A stretch of 64,000 nt of DNA from Patellifolia procumbens (Eukaryota; Streptophyta; Magnoliopsida; Caryophyllales; Amaranthaceae). The position numbers were made by a program, and so were the translations under genes. Positions 22,903-35,469 of this stretch are shown piece by piece; position 1 is the stretch's first letter; the number at the start of each line of letters is the position of its first letter. Location: assembly GCA_947645195.1 (NCBI GenBank), contig CANSGD010000056.1, positions 124,001 to 188,000 of the forward strand. The letters are read 5' to 3'. The notes beneath the pieces were generated by a model. That model saw only the letters and a list, made by a program, of their open reading frames with translations, was not told where the DNA came from and made no database searches.

Positions 22903-24111
22903 TTTTTTGGTAACATGTGAGAAAAATTAGATATTTTGAAAGTACACGTTGAGACATCGCAAACCATAATTCACATGATTAAATTCTTCCTATGTAATTA
23001 AAACTAAAGTCTTCACGTGAATAGTGCCAATAATAAACAATAAAAAAGGTGGAGAGAGTAATAAAATCAAATCAAGAGCAACTTAAAGTTTTTTGGGTAG
23101 ATACATCATGAATGGAGAGTTTTGGGGAACCCTCCTATGAAGAGTGAATCATCAACTATCTAAAGCAACGAGTTTCCGAAGGGAAGACTCTGTCTAGATA
23201 TCGATAAAACGACTCTTTTGGTTAATTTGATGCCTTAACGTGAAATGATAATATGTAACTTAATTTGGTGCTCTGTAGATGTGTGTTAATGTGATTGAAT
23301 CAAAGTTGTGATTAAGCTGATGGATGTCGTCGACTATTGTTTGGATAGTCCATGGATTCTGGTAAACAGCAATGACTAAGTTGATGAGGACGAGATTGTT
23401 GCCTTTAATGTGAGGTTTTTTTTATCTTCATATATACTTATGGATTGGAAAAGACCATTCCGTAGAGCTGTTGCTTTATCAGGGGGTTGTATGCTCAAGT
23501 TTGCAGGCTGCTTCTGTCATGATGTGGCCTTTAGAGTCTCGGATCACTTTTCTGGCCATTTTTTTGTTAAATCTTAAGGAAATTGCCAAAATAGTTTACG
23601 CTCTTCAATTATAGTTTTTTTCAAACATAATCTGAACAAATTTTTTTGATAAACAATGTAAGTTGTCAGTAAAAAGATAAAATATGGACTGAAAATGCTG
23701 AAGAAAGAAGGCATCGCCTTGGAAATGAACAAAGGCTTCCTAACAATGTGTTGGGCAGTGTTCTAGTAGACGTTGTTTGGTTATCGGCATGTGATCTACA
23801 CGCGCTCTTGCATGATACGCTTTCAGCTACCATTGTGTCGCATGCTAACTAGCGCGTTCAGGTTTGAGTGCTCCTTTTTTTCTTTTTGTTGTTGGTGACC
23901 TTTATTTGGGTATTTAAATGAGACATTTTCTCTTTTTGGTCGAAAAGCACGACTCTTCTTGCTCATCTTCGTATTTCTTCTTCACTCTCCAATTCCTTGC
24001 ATTGAAGGACTCCTCCGAATCTTCAAGTTCCAAATTTCTTGCCATTATTGTACGAACCATAAATTAGGTAAGTAATATTTGTACTTAAAAGCGGGGAAAA
24101 AGAACTTAGTA
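22903..24111. other. No gene recognised
   Basis: Mixed AT-rich sequence; I see no supported open frame and no clear element ends. Confidence 0.5.
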
Positions 24112-24315
24112 CTGCCTCCGTATCAATTTAGTTGCTACACTTTTTTTCGGTTTCCAATGCATTTTTTTTGATGTGAGAGAGAGAGGAAAAAAAGAGGAGG
24201 GCCTATATGATAGGAGAGAGATAGAGAGAAGGAATAACCAAATAAAGAAAGTGTACCAACTAAAAAGAAATTTCTCTTTTTGGAAAGTGTAGCAACTAAA
24301 AAGATACGGAGGAAG
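24112..24315 (+). mobile_element. Stowaway-like MITE 3, 204 bp
   Basis: Inverted ends of about 30 bases (TGCCTCCGTATCAATTTAG and its near complement on the right), with TA at 24110-24111 and 24316-24317. An open frame spans the element only because it is a hairpin sequence. Confidence 0.85.
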
Positions 24316-24404
24316 TATCATGCTTTAGGATAACTTTGAATTTTTTTTTTATCGTCCATTATTTGCTTGGAGCCTATGAATCTTCATGTTTTTAAGCTTA
24401 TTCA

Positions 24405-25437
24405 TGCTTAGCCTAACCAATTCAGGCATGCAATATAATATAATGTATAATTAATCATAATCTGCTCAAAATCATAGCAATCAATTATCACATCATAGCC
24501 TCACTATCACAAATGCCCAACTATCCAGAAAACAAAGTCAAGTCATTTTTTCAATCAAAGTACAGCATGGGGCACAAGGAGTCAATTAAACCAGTCATGA
24601 ACATCATCTTTTTAGAATTCTTTTCAGTTTTTTTATAGCAATAAATCTAGTCCGCGAAAGCAGTAAATCTACAAAAAGAAGTAGTAAAAGAGAGAGAGTA
24701 AATATACATACAAAATCCTCCCCTAAACTGAACTTGGCAATGTCCTCAGTGCCACAAGCTGAATTATAGAACCATGCTCAGAGGATAAATTAACGTTAAT
24801 ACTCTCCCTCTCTCTCATTCTAAAAGAAAAAGAAAAACGAAAAATAATAAATATAAAAACATATAAAATAAAAAAATAAAAGATTAAAATAAAGTATAAA
24901 TAAATACGGGTTGCCTCACGCAGAATGTTAGTTTATGAAGATCCCGCACGACCATATTACCTCAACCGTCAATCGGATAAGGAACATACTTGTAGGTATA
25001 GTGCCTCATTCCCATAGAAACTCTATCAGTGCTTTTTTTAACGTTCCTACACGACCTTATCTTACTATCAATGGAAGAGTCTAATGCCTTAAGTAACTTA
25101 TCAAATGGGCCTACAAACATGTCATTGAGCACTAGATATGGCTTGACTACAACTACATCTATCTTCACAAAAATAATATCAGAGGAAACAAATGATTTGT
25201 GAAGATAAGAAAAATCAAAATAAAAGGGAGAAAAGGAGGACAATGAACAACTTCCCTTTATTTGTTGTGTAGGCCGAGGGTCTTTAAGAGAGAATAGGAG
25301 CAACATCAACTTTGATAAAAATATGGGGAGATAAAATAGGGAGGGAAGGAGCAAGATCAAGTCTCCGTGACGATGGAATATAGGGACAAGGAATGATAGG
25401 ATCAACCTTTACATTTTTAAAGATATCATTAATATCT
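24405..25437 (-). mobile_element. Fragment A: piece of an NA3-like non-autonomous LTR element
   Basis: Reading the - strand, it runs from the end of an ORF-B-like sequence through the conserved post-coding block (24904-24960) into the 3' noncoding region with a PPT-like motif near 24720, and stops near 24405 without reaching an LTR. It matches the NA3 element (49400-50180) throughout. Its other side is cut by a LINE fragment at 25438. Confidence 0.75.
24962..25405 (-). pseudogene. ORF-B-like pseudogene in fragment A
   Basis: Contains GSCSLSSFSPFYFDFSYLHK and KPYLVLNDMFVGPFDKLLK, which match NA3 ORF-B (49806-50360) almost residue for residue. The match continues upstream but in another frame (IPSSRRLDLAPSLP), so there is at least one frameshift. 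The C-terminus differs from NA3, running on through a Cys/Lys-rich segment. Function unknown. Confidence 0.65.
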
Positions 25438-26521
25438 TAAAGCTAGGGCTCATTTGTTTGGTTGAGACTAAAGTGAAGGTTGGAAACATGGGTTCTCTTC
25501 TTTTAAATGTCTTTCAAGGGTGGTGTTTCACATCTAATTCTAGCTGTTATAAAGGGGGAAGGATTGTGATGACTTGGAACCCTCTTAGCTTTTCAGTAGA
25601 TGTTATGGTTGTTACTAGTTAACTTATACATGGTAGGGTTTCTCTTGTTAACAGTAAGATGAAGTTCCTTTGTTCCTTCATTTATGCCCTTAATAATGTT
25701 GATGTTTGGGAGGAATTATGGAGGGAATTGGTGTGTATTTCTAAAAAGAGTGATGCTCCCTGACTGGCTAAAGTAGATTTTAATTGTGTTATGCATACTA
25801 ATGAAAGAATTGGCTCCAATGTGACTTAATGAGAAACTAAAGCCATTAGAAGATGCATGTTTCAGTTTGGATTAAGTGATTTGGAAGGTGTGGGGAAGTT
25901 TTCTATATGGAATAACAAACAAGAGGGCAGTGATAGAGTATTTTGTAAGCTGGATAGGGCTATAGTGAATAAGAAATCGTTGGATTGCTTTTCAGCTTAT
26001 GAGGTAAGATTTCTCCCAGAGGGGTGTTTTGATCATACTCCTATGATGGTTCAGATTTTATAGACTATGGTTTTCCCTAGGAAAACTTTTAGATTTCTTA
26101 AGATGTGGAAGGATATGGATGGTTATGAAGAGAAGCTATATGAGGAATGATCATATTTCTGGATCCAGAATGTATACTTTTGTGAGGAAGCTCAAAGCTT
26201 CCAAGCTATCTATCAAGGCAATGTGTAAGGGTTCTCTTGATATCCAACTCAGGATGTCAAGGCTTATGCTCATATGATTGATTGTCAACAGAAGATGCAC
26301 TCTAATGTACATGATGAGAATTTGAAAGTTGCTGAAATGGTTGTTGCGGCTGAGTACAATAGGATTCATGGTATGTATCTGTCTTTGTAACAACAAAGAG
26401 CTAAAGTTGCTTGGTTTAAGGAGGGGGGTGAAAAATCTAAATTGTTTCACTAAGCTATAAAACAAAGGAAGATGTAAAATAACATCTATAACATTATGGA
26501 CCATGATGGCAATTGGGTTGA
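25438..26521 (+). pseudogene. LINE (L1-type) fragment: endonuclease and start of RT
   Basis: Broken frames give the plant L1 endonuclease pattern: ETKVK, GRIVMTWNPLSF, an F-D-H-T-P box (GCFDHTPMMV near 26020) and then the inter-domain part up to a trace like MDHDGNWVDD at 26490-26520. It holds many stops. The start of the endonuclease and all of RT proper are missing. It ends abruptly at the LTR at 26522. Confidence 0.75.
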
Positions 26522-27877
26522 TGATAGGCTAAAGTCGTATCACCTAATCAAAGATAATTCCTAAAGTCCTCTTACAACAATAGTTGAGGGAATTAAGTAG
26601 GGTCGAGTCCACAGGGAGACAGAGTTTCTATGTTAATATTCAATCAAATAACTAATTCATATGAAATCAGATAGGAAAGACTGAACTACTAATTACACTA
26701 GAGAGAATGAGAATTAAACTGAAGGTTTATCTATGAATTAAAAGTCTAGGGCCATAGTTCGGTCCACCATGCTTATACCATTCAATAGGTTCAAATAACT
26801 AACATCACCTAGGTTTAGAGTCGAATGATTAGAGCACGTGTTAAGCTTATGGTCAAGTCTCAACGCTCATGATTCAACATATGCACTAGGGTCACAAACA
26901 TAATTAGAATCACTAATGTGTTCTAAGCCTTTAAAAGTAAGACTGATATCATACGAACGATTATTAGCTAGACATAACTCATGAATTGGCCACTAACATA
27001 AATTATGGATTCACAAACAAATCACATTACAATCGCTCTAATCAAAACCTAGAAACTATAGCAATTCACAGCAACATGGCATAAACATGGGTTTCCTCCC
27101 TAATATCCTGGACAAGGAAACTACTCACTCATGGCTATGAAAGAAAAAACAATTCTATGTAAAGATTTATAATTGACAATGAAAGCAATAATCACTCACA
27201 AACAATCTAAGTACGAATAAATAAGAACGAGACGAAAATAAAGAGATTACCAAAATTGAGTATGAAATATGAACTATATTGAAAACCAAACCAACGATCC
27301 AAACTTCAACAATGTAGAGAAAACTAGAGTCTAATACTAGGACTTAATGTACCAAAAGCACATCCGCGCGATGGGTCCGGGCAAAATCACCGGATTGGGC
27401 GGGCCGTACGTCTTTTCAATACTCAAGCAACAAACACAACAGGGGCAAAAAGGTATGGTAGAAAAACCGCCCGATGGTGTCGGGTAAAGTCTCCTTATCG
27501 GGCGTTTTGACGATCTTCCCAGCAGCAATGATTTCGCCCGATCGGGCGAAATTGCCCGATGATATCGGGCGAACGTCAGTTTCTCTTCTTTGGTTCTTTG
27601 AGCCAAAACTTCGAACCAAGGACGCCTCTAAGGCTATGGAGTGTGGCCTTAGAGCTCCGCAACTCAGCATATATGCCTCATAACTCCGCCTATCATATGT
27701 TGTCGCTTAAAACAGTAGAAAATAGGGAGAAAACTCCCTGAAACTTGTAATTCAACATAAAACATGCAAACCACAACTAGATAGTGGAGTTAACATAAAA
27801 TAACTCCTAAGAGCATAGTTTGACGTACATTTTAGCTCAAAAGTAAGGGGAAAACTATATAAAAAGATATGATATCA
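26522..27877 (-). repeat. E2 3' LTR
   Basis: On the + strand it runs from TGATAGGC to GATATCA, next to the polypurine tract complement. It aligns with the E1 LTR but is shorter (1356 bp). Its palindrome cluster (27365-27580) is decayed, with one exact CCCGATCGGG near 27537 and two 3-base-spaced forms. The bases just beyond it at 26517-26521 are GTTGA. Confidence 0.85.
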
Positions 27878-27879
27878 AA

Positions 27880-27886
27880 TTCCCCC
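27880..27886 (-). promoter_or_regulatory. E2 polypurine tract
   Basis: TTCCCCC on the + strand (GGGGGAA on the - strand), 2 bases from the LTR, identical in form to E1. Confidence 0.75.
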
Positions 27887-29258
27887 AAGCTAAACCTTTG
27901 CTTGTCCTCAAACAAATAAATCATGACTAATGGAATAAATTGCCTCACCCCAAGAGAATAAAACATTCAAAGCTCAAAACATTTTCAGGACTAAGAATCG
28001 TTCAAGTAGGCAAAATTCAAAATTGGTTGTTCAGATCCGTCCAACTACCAATCATCCAAGCAAAACATCAAATACAACATCTACATGGCATACATGTCCT
28101 GAAAAGGTGCTCACTAAGGTGTCACTCCTCTTACCAACCCGACCATAAATGTCCCTTCCCACTCACGCTCTCATGTGTTTAAGAAGGTTAAATGTCACTC
28201 ATCCTAATCAAGTCGACTCAGTTAGCAGACATACTCTTTAACTTTGATAAACTGAGTCAAATAAACATTGTAAACACAAGCTCAAGAGGACTAAAGCTGA
28301 ATGTGGGCGCAACATCTCCCTATAATACCAAATAATACATCTTGACTCATATGAATCGATAATGACTTCCAACAAACCAAGCTTTCAAATAATGTAGCAC
28401 AATTTCTCTTTATAGATAACGTTAATGAAGGAACTTTGAAGTCTTTGAAACTTTGATTTCTCTTTTTTTTTTCTTTTCTTTTTCGAACCAAACATTCACA
28501 CAACTCAAAACCTGCTTTTTCTTTTCTTTTTCTCACACTTGAAACCACGTAAAATACACTTTTATTCCTCAAACTATGCAAATCATAAAGACTAATGTCG
28601 AACTAAACCCATACAAATGTTCCCCCCAATCTAGGCTTGGGAATAATCTATACATGAAGGCTACAGGCATGTAATAGGGTTTAGTAGCACCAAACATGTC
28701 ATTAGGCTGAGCGAGGCTAAGGAGGATCAAAGTATAACAAACACTAGTGGAAAAAATAGCAATAGCTGCACCCCTATAGCTATGGGCTTACTAATAAGCC
28801 CGCAACTAGTCCATATTTGTGACGGGCGTGTAACGAAGCCCGCAGCTGCAAGAAAGTTGATGCGGGGTCTTCGTTTTGGCCCGCAGCTACAGTTTCCCAG
28901 AAAAATAAAAAATTTAAGAAGTATTGATTTTAAGTAAAAAGAAAAGAGAATAAGGGCCGCGAATGAAATCCCTTCGTCCCTCTCTGTCCCTCTCTCAGGC
29001 GTCCTATTGAGATCTCTCTGTCCCTCTCTCAGGCGACCCATTTTCCTCCTCATCTTTTTCCTCTCTCTGTTCCCTAAAGTTCGTGGTCTTTGTCGTCGTC
29101 AAGCTGGTCATGGTGTTCGATTTAGGGGTTGCATCAATTTGACTGAATTAGGGTTTGATTTCATGGGAAAAAAGTTGTGGTCGCGGTCGAAGCAACAATG
29201 GAGTTTTTGTCTCTAAGATTTTTTTAGTAAAATTGGCGGCTGAGGAGGCGCAGGTGGA

Positions 29259-29390
29259 ACAAAGGGAAAAATTGATGATCAAATTGAGCTAGCGAAGCAA
29301 AAAGCTCAAGCTATCGCTGCTCGTCTTCTCGGTGACGCCAATTCTAAGCGTCCTCGCACTACTCTACCTGAAATGGGAAAAATAGTTTGA
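29259..29390 (+). pseudogene. Captured coding fragment 1 in the CACTA element
   Basis: A frame gives IELAKQKAQAIAARLLGDAN, then KRPR, then a TGA. The Lys/Ala-rich helix followed by KRPR resembles the start of some plant KH-domain RNA-binding proteins, but I only recall the general pattern and this is weak. A CT-rich leader-like stretch lies upstream (28960-29070). Confidence 0.35.
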
Positions 29391-30530
29391 ATTCTTCTCC
29401 TTCTTTTACTTCCTCTCACTCTTCTTTTCCTGGTATTCTTTTTGTTTTCTCCTCCGAACTCTCTTTTCCTACGATTTTGTTTTCTGATTTGTTGCTCTTG
29501 TTTTGTTAATTATGCGGTTTTATTGCTGTTTTGATGGATTATTATGGTTTGTGGCGTTTTAGGTTTGTTGAATTTGAGTGTTATGACTGAAGTAAAGCTA
29601 GAATTGTGTTCTACTGTGTGCTGTTGTTTTCATTGCAGGCTTATGTTAACAATTTTATGGTTTTTAGTGTAGATCGTCGATTAAATTTGCACGAATTGAG
29701 TCTCTGGAGTGAAAATTTTCATGTATCTGTAGCTCAGATGGTGATTTGAGCTTTAGGACTCACTAGGATGCTAGAATTGTGTTTTACAGTATGCTGTTGT
29801 TTTTATTTGGAGTTTTATTTTTACGATTTTGTCAATTTTACTGTTTTTGTGGTGTAAAGATTCGTTTAAGTATGGCGGATTGAGTCGCTGGAGTGAAGAT
29901 TTATGAAGATCGACGAGGAAGAACTGAAAGCCGTCGGAGCAGAAGCCTTAACTAAGAGTCGACGAGGATTGCGTATTCGGAGTCATTCAAGCGTCCCATC
30001 TTGAGCTTTGCTCTATTTCCCGTTTGCTTAGCCAAGAACTTTTAATTTGTGCTTTGCTCTATTTCCCCTTTGCTTACCGATCTTGTAATAATTTTTCAGC
30101 TTCCTGGAGCTCATCTTTCAAGTCTCATTCCCTCAGCAAGTGATGATGCAATCAGCCTTATTAGGGTAAGTGAAACTTCTTTGATTATTGACTCACTGTG
30201 TAATGGTCTCTTTAACTAAATGTGTGCTACACCTTTTTGAGTCAATTTTTTCCTGGGTCCCATTTAAGAGGCCTACAGCAGTGGTTCTTTAGCATCCATT
30301 CTTCAAGGTAACAAGTTCATTCAGTTACATCTCTTCTACATCTGCCTTTTATAAAATAAGATGTTTACTTCGAGGTAAATATGTTATTTACTTTCGTTTT
30401 TTAAAAATGGGACGTGCATGTACAATTGTTATTTTGAATGTCCAATTTGGTTTTGAGTAAGCATATTGGGAGTTATACATTTATGTGTGATTTCCGTTGT
30501 TATGCAGAATTGTTTCTATATCCCGCCATC

Positions 30531-31458
30531 CAGTCCCGACCCTAAGGCGGGGCAAGCGGGGCGCCCGCCGAGGGCCTAAGAAAAATATTTTCAGGTTAAA
30601 TATCTATAAATAAGTTTTGCTTGAATTTGTTAAACATAAGTTACTTGGAGTTCAGTGGTAGGCATTTCCGTGCAGTTTCATCTGAAGGTTTTAGAAGGCA
30701 GTGGTTTGACTCCTGCTAACCACCACAAGTCCCCATTATCTCTTATTTTTTTCTTTTTTGCCCATTATTTCTTAATTCAAAAATAACCCTTGTCCTATTT
30801 TTTTTATTTCTTTCTTAATTAAGTCATATGTAAAACAATTTTGAGGGCAAAACATGTTAGAATATCATAATTAATTGATTCATTCAATATTACATTATGT
30901 TAGTATTGTTTCATATAGAAATGATATATGAATATTATTGAAAATCTATTATTTTTTTATCATTAGAATAATTATCTACCATTTGTTTCTTATTTCGATC
31001 ACTGAATTTTTTTTTATATTAATTAATTAATATTTTTCTTTTACTACGTCATCCTGAGTGTTTCACTTTTCTAAAATGTTGAAGGAATTTAACCCGTAAT
31101 TTATAATTTATATATATATATTGTATGTTGACTTTATAAGAGCTCTTATTGTTTGTCTACAGGCCTCCAAAAAGTCATAAACAATCTTCATAGAAGTCAC
31201 CATATATATTTGTATGTTGACTTTATAAGAGCTCTTATTGTTTGTCTTCATGCCTCCAAAAAGTCATAAACAATCTTCATAGAAGTCACCATATATATTT
31301 GTATGTTGACTTTATAAGAGCTCTTATTGTTTGTCTTCAGGCCTCCAAAAAGTCATAAACAATCTTCATAGAAGTCACCATATATATTTGTATGATGAGT
31401 TAGGGGTCCATTTTTTTTAGCTTTGCCCCGGGCCCTAAAAAGGTCAAGAACGGCCTTG
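30531..31458 (+). mobile_element. hAT-like element nested in the CACTA element
   Basis: The 8-bp sequence CCGCCATC occurs just outside both ends (30523-30530, 31459-31466). Termini are CAGTCCCGACCC and, inverted, CAAGGCCGTTCT, with GC-rich segments (GGGGCAAGCGGGGC and GCCCCGGGCCC) just inside. No transposase is present. It interrupts sequence next to a captured exon. Confidence 0.65.
31122..31394 (+). repeat. Three tandem copies of an 89-bp unit
   Basis: Units start TGTATGTTGACTTTATAAG at 31122, 31211 and 31300, a period of 89 bases, with very few differences. A fourth copy begins at 31389 and stops. It lies inside the nested hAT-like element. Confidence 0.9.
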
Positions 31459-31478
31459 CCGCCATCCCTATGTACTAG

Positions 31479-31725
31479 AACTACTACCAACAGAACACTT
31501 TATTGGGATTCTGGGGATATTTTGATCAGAAATCTGCAAGTAAGAGTTGCGGTCCTGGCTCTCTTCCCACCTCAAAAACAGTTACTCTGGAACCTCAATT
31601 TGCTTTTGGTGCGGGTGTACAACGCAAACTAGAAATGGAAAGCAAGGATCTGACTAAGAATGACAAATCTGCTAAGAACTCCGTTAAACAACCTAAATAT
31701 CGGCCACCGGCCAGGTACAGCCCAT
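31479..31725 (+). pseudogene. Captured exon-like fragment 2 in the CACTA element
   Basis: An open frame of about 80 codons runs between a possible acceptor AG (31477-31478) and a good donor (CCAT then GTAAGT at 31726). It has YYQQNTLLGFWGYFDQ near its start and a Lys-rich end with KQPKYRPPARYS. I do not recognise the parent gene. The exon borders and its place in a CACTA element suggest host-gene capture. Confidence 0.4.
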
Positions 31726-31995
31726 GTAAGTCACTTTTCATGTAATGGTTGATTTGATTGAGCTTTTTAGTGTTAGGTGTTGATAAGTTTGTTTTATATG
31801 ACTTATTTAAATTGGGGTGACATTTATAGATTTGGCCTCAGCTTTTGTCAAAGTTTGTGTGCATTCTTTGTTGACGATAATTTATGGACTTTATGACTGC
31901 ATTACTTCATCTCATTTGCTAATGTTGTTATGACCTTACATCTCATGCTTAGTTATGTGTTTTAGAAGGACTGGTAATGAAATCAATAAGATGAA

Positions 31996-32909
31996 GGAAA
32001 AATTGCCTAGAATAATGCAACCTTTTGGCGATTCGCAAATAATAATGCAACCTAAAGATTATTCAGGAATAATGCAACCTTTATACCCCATTTATTTTAA
32101 ATAGGACAAATTACCGGTTATCTGAACAATTGGTAATTTTTATTTAAAACTTTAAATTTTAATTATTATATTAACAATAACTTAAAAAATTAAAAATAAA
32201 ATTCCCCCCACCCCATCCCCTGCTGCGCCAGCCCCAACCCACTCTGCTGCTCGATCTCAGCCTCAATCCCAACCCCCTGCAGCTCTCAAGCCCAACCCCC
32301 ACCCCCACCTCCCGCTATCCTCCTCGTCGCTGCGCCACCACCGGACGACACCCCCTCCCCTTCGCCTTCGCTTCCCCTCCCCTTCTCGTGGCTGCGCCAC
32401 CACGAACTCCTCCCTCCCCTTTTTGTTAAAACACTTGAATGTGGTGGTTTTGGGCAGGGGTGAAGCGTTTTCGAGGGAATGTGGTGGTTTTCGGTTGGGT
32501 TGCTTGGGCGAGGCTTGGTGGTTTTCACGCGGGGGGTCGTTGTTGGGTGGTTTGGGCGTTTGTTGGTGTTGGGGTTTCGGGGTGGTTTTGACCGTGGCTG
32601 GGGGTCGGAAAATGGTGTGGGGTGGCAGTGGTTGTGGGTGGCTGTGAGGTGGGGGTGGGGGTTGGGGGAGGGTGGGCGGGTTTTTTTTTTGTTTTATGTA
32701 TTTGTTTTTTAAATTATTTTATAAATCAATTTATTATGACCAATGACAAGCCGACACGTGTCCCACTCAACCTATTATTCAGGTTATATCCGGTTTTACC
32801 CCATTTAAAATAAATGGGGTATAAAGGTTGCATTATTCCAGAATAATCTTTAGGTTGCATTATTATCTGCGAATGGGCAAAAGGTTGCATTATTCTAGGC
32901 AATTTTTCC
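31996..32909 (+). mobile_element. Mutator-like (MULE-type) non-autonomous element, long TIRs
   Basis: A perfect 9-bp duplication TAAGATGAA flanks it (31987-31995, 32910-32918). Its inverted ends begin GGAAAAATTGCCTAGAATAA and extend well over 100 bases (left to about 32110, right from about 32795). The core is GC-rich: C-rich on the left half, G-rich on the right. It has no transposase. It sits inside the CACTA element. The open frames in the core are composition artefacts. Confidence 0.85.
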
Positions 32910-32918
32910 TAAGATGAA

Positions 32919-34620
32919 TTCATTACTTACTGTTTAGTAGGTGACTTTTGAAATTATACCCATTTCTTGAGGAGTTGTAGTGTCAATTTGAGTCCTAGTG
33001 CGGAAAAGTTATGGATTTACGAAGATACATATGTCTGGCTATCAGTGTTGTAATGTTCCTTGGGATGCTTGTTTAATTTAGCTTCTGTACTATTGTATGC
33101 ACATATGTTGATCCTCGTTTTTTTCTCTTATTCAAGCTGGTCATAGCATGAGATTTACTTTCTGCTTTCTAAGTTATTGAGTCAAAAAGTTTGTTTTTGC
33201 TAGATCTTACACACAGTATGCTTCATCTACATTTGGGCTCTTATTTTCCATTCTTTTTAATGGGCGATAAAGAACTAATGCCTTTATGGGAACACCAAAG
33301 GCAGGCACTATATTCCTTGCACTATAGATTCATCATGACCTTGTCTACCACTAAAGGAAGCCAATTTAAACCTTAGCATGATGATGTTATCTTCTCCTTT
33401 AAAAGTTTCCAATTCCTCTTATACCAAACATGTCTGTATATAGTTTTATGGTAACATGGTAGTTTCAGTTGAAGATATTGTTGCGCCTTACTTTCTTGAT
33501 GCTTGTAGCCACCTATGCTGTATTCACTTTCCTTTTCATTATCTTTATTCCCCTATAATTTTGTGTATATCGCAGATCAAGTAGGAACCTAGGATCCAGA
33601 TCTAAACTTCTCTGTTTTTGGGATTAGAATGGCCTGTGTGCTATAGTGTTGTTTGCTATTTGTTTTTGGTTGTATTACCTGTAAAGCCGGTTGCATAATG
33701 GGTTCGTTTCAATGTGCGTTAAATATTACTGGTGCTATAAACTATAAAGCATAGTGGGCAATATAGTTTAGCTGGTAGAGTTGGTTAGAATTATTTCTTG
33801 TTTCAAATGGAGTTCAATATTGAACAGTATTTTATGTTTGAACAATATTTAAGGACCGGTCTGTGGAGTAGTTGTCCCTTAACTTCATTAGATAATAGTT
33901 AATACTCAATTCGGTGCTCAATTATTAGGTTAAAGTCTGCTCGTTAGGGGCTTTCGTTGTTTATTTCTGCATGTGTTCCTGAGTGTTCATGCTTATGTCA
34001 CTAAACCATTGTTTCATGTCAACTGATCCAGACCCTGCAGCTGATAGTCCCTTTAAAGCTGATTTTACTTCTGAGATTCTAACATCTTTGAACATCTCTA
34101 CCCGATGATTCGACAGGAGCTCGATTGTGGTGATCTTACAGATCTAACGCCAATATTGGTCACATGGGTTGAACCCCAACATGCCAGATGTACGAAGATT
34201 TTCTTAGGCTGGTTCAGGAATACTTTGTCACTGCTGCTGAAGCGTCTTTCGCCATTGTAGATGTGCTTACAACCATTCCTTGGTTTACACAAAGCTTAAT
34301 CATGAAGATTGAACCATATTTGTGGGCTAAATTTCCTAAGGCTATGTAAGGGCAGAAGATGTAAATGGCCAATGATAGGCCATGAATTAGATGGTATGGG
34401 AGGCTGTATATCATAAGTATAATTAATCATTTTTCCATTGCAGCAGAAAGTAGAGAAATAGTAACAAGGCAAGGAAATGTATTATTATTTCTTTTCATTT
34501 TTTACCTTGTTTATTAAAAGCAGCACATGTACTATGGAAATCAATGAGTGTGAAATGGGGGATGCAGTAGCAGGAGGCTTGGGGGTGGGGTGAAGGGATG
34601 GGTTAGCAGAGGCGTATGCA
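32919..34620. other. CACTA interior, no intact gene
   Basis: Mostly AT-rich, intron-like sequence. A short exon-like piece around 34030-34250 has splice-like borders but no clear family. Confidence 0.4.
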
Positions 34621-35349
34621 TTTTTTTTATAAAAAAAAGTACAATAGCTGCGGGCCTCACCACATAGCCCGCAACTAATTTTGAAGATAACAAGATGTTA
34701 TCTTCACCATTAGCTGCGGGCTATGTGGTGAGACTCGCAGCTATTGATACTTATTGTTGCGGGCCTCTCATATAGCTCGCAGCTAATGGTGAAGTATTAG
34801 TTGCGCCTTCAATAGATGCGCCTCCTAATCTGCAGCTATTGATGGTTTTAGACCCGCAACAATAAGTGTTTTTTCTACTAGCGAAAATTTCACTCTTAGG
34901 CTCAAGAATCAGACAAAAAAACGCCTTTATCACAACAAATGTAACAAGTCACCAAACACTTGATAAGTACGAAGTCAAAGTTCAGATCAATCTACTAAAG
35001 AGGAACTAACACACCAAAAACAGATTGGATAGTAATATTAATCCAATAGGCTAGAAAAGGCTTCACAGTCTAACAAGTTTAGGTATACAACACAATGTAG
35101 TGTATAATAATCAAAACTCGCTCGAAATCATAGCAATCAGACATCAAATCATATATAGCCTCAAAATCACAAAAGCCCAGCTATCCAGAAAACTTAAGTC
35201 AAATCATTTTCAATCAAAGCACAACAAGGGGCACATGGAGGCAATCAAACCAGTCATGATCAATCAAATTTTTTTGTGTTTTTCAGCATTTTTTTCTTAA
35301 AGCAGTGAAACTAGTTTAGGAAAGCAGTAAAACTATACTAGAAAGAAAT

Positions 35350-35371
35350 AAGAGAGAGAGAGAGAGAGAGG
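35350..35371 (+). repeat. AG microsatellite
   Basis: (AG)n in the E2 3' noncoding region, not present at the same place in E1. Confidence 0.85.
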
Positions 35372-35469
35372 GGGAGTACATACAGAGATGATAATCCCAC
35401 CCCAAGCTAAACTCGGCAATGTCCTCATTGCGACGAGGGAAAGGACTATGACAAGGGTATCAGTCGCCC

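Larger units (their letters stand above)
28743..34883 (+). mobile_element. CACTA (En/Spm) element, Pack-type, inserted in E2
   Basis: Starts CACTAGTGGAAAAAATAGC and ends TTTTTTCTACTAGCG, with a 3-base AAA on each side (28740-28742 and 34884-34886). E2 similarity resumes exactly across it. Subterminal GCCCGCAGCTAC/GTTGCGGGC repeats flank both ends. No transposase is seen. The inside holds exon-like host fragments plus a nested hAT element and a Mutator-like element. Confidence 0.85.

Noticed and set aside
23340..23400. Hammerhead-ribozyme-like CTGATGAG text
   Set aside because: The second conserved core and the pairing stems are missing.
24106..24321. 71-codon open frame on the - strand
   Set aside because: It spans exactly the MITE with its inverted ends.
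32423..32712. Gly/Trp/Val-rich open frames in the MULE core (also 53509-54191)
   Set aside because: They result from G/C-rich composition on both strands, inside elements with clear TIRs and target duplications.
33755..33830. tRNA-like stretch (TAGCTGGTAGAG)
   Set aside because: Only a partial A-box resemblance; no B box or cloverleaf pairing.
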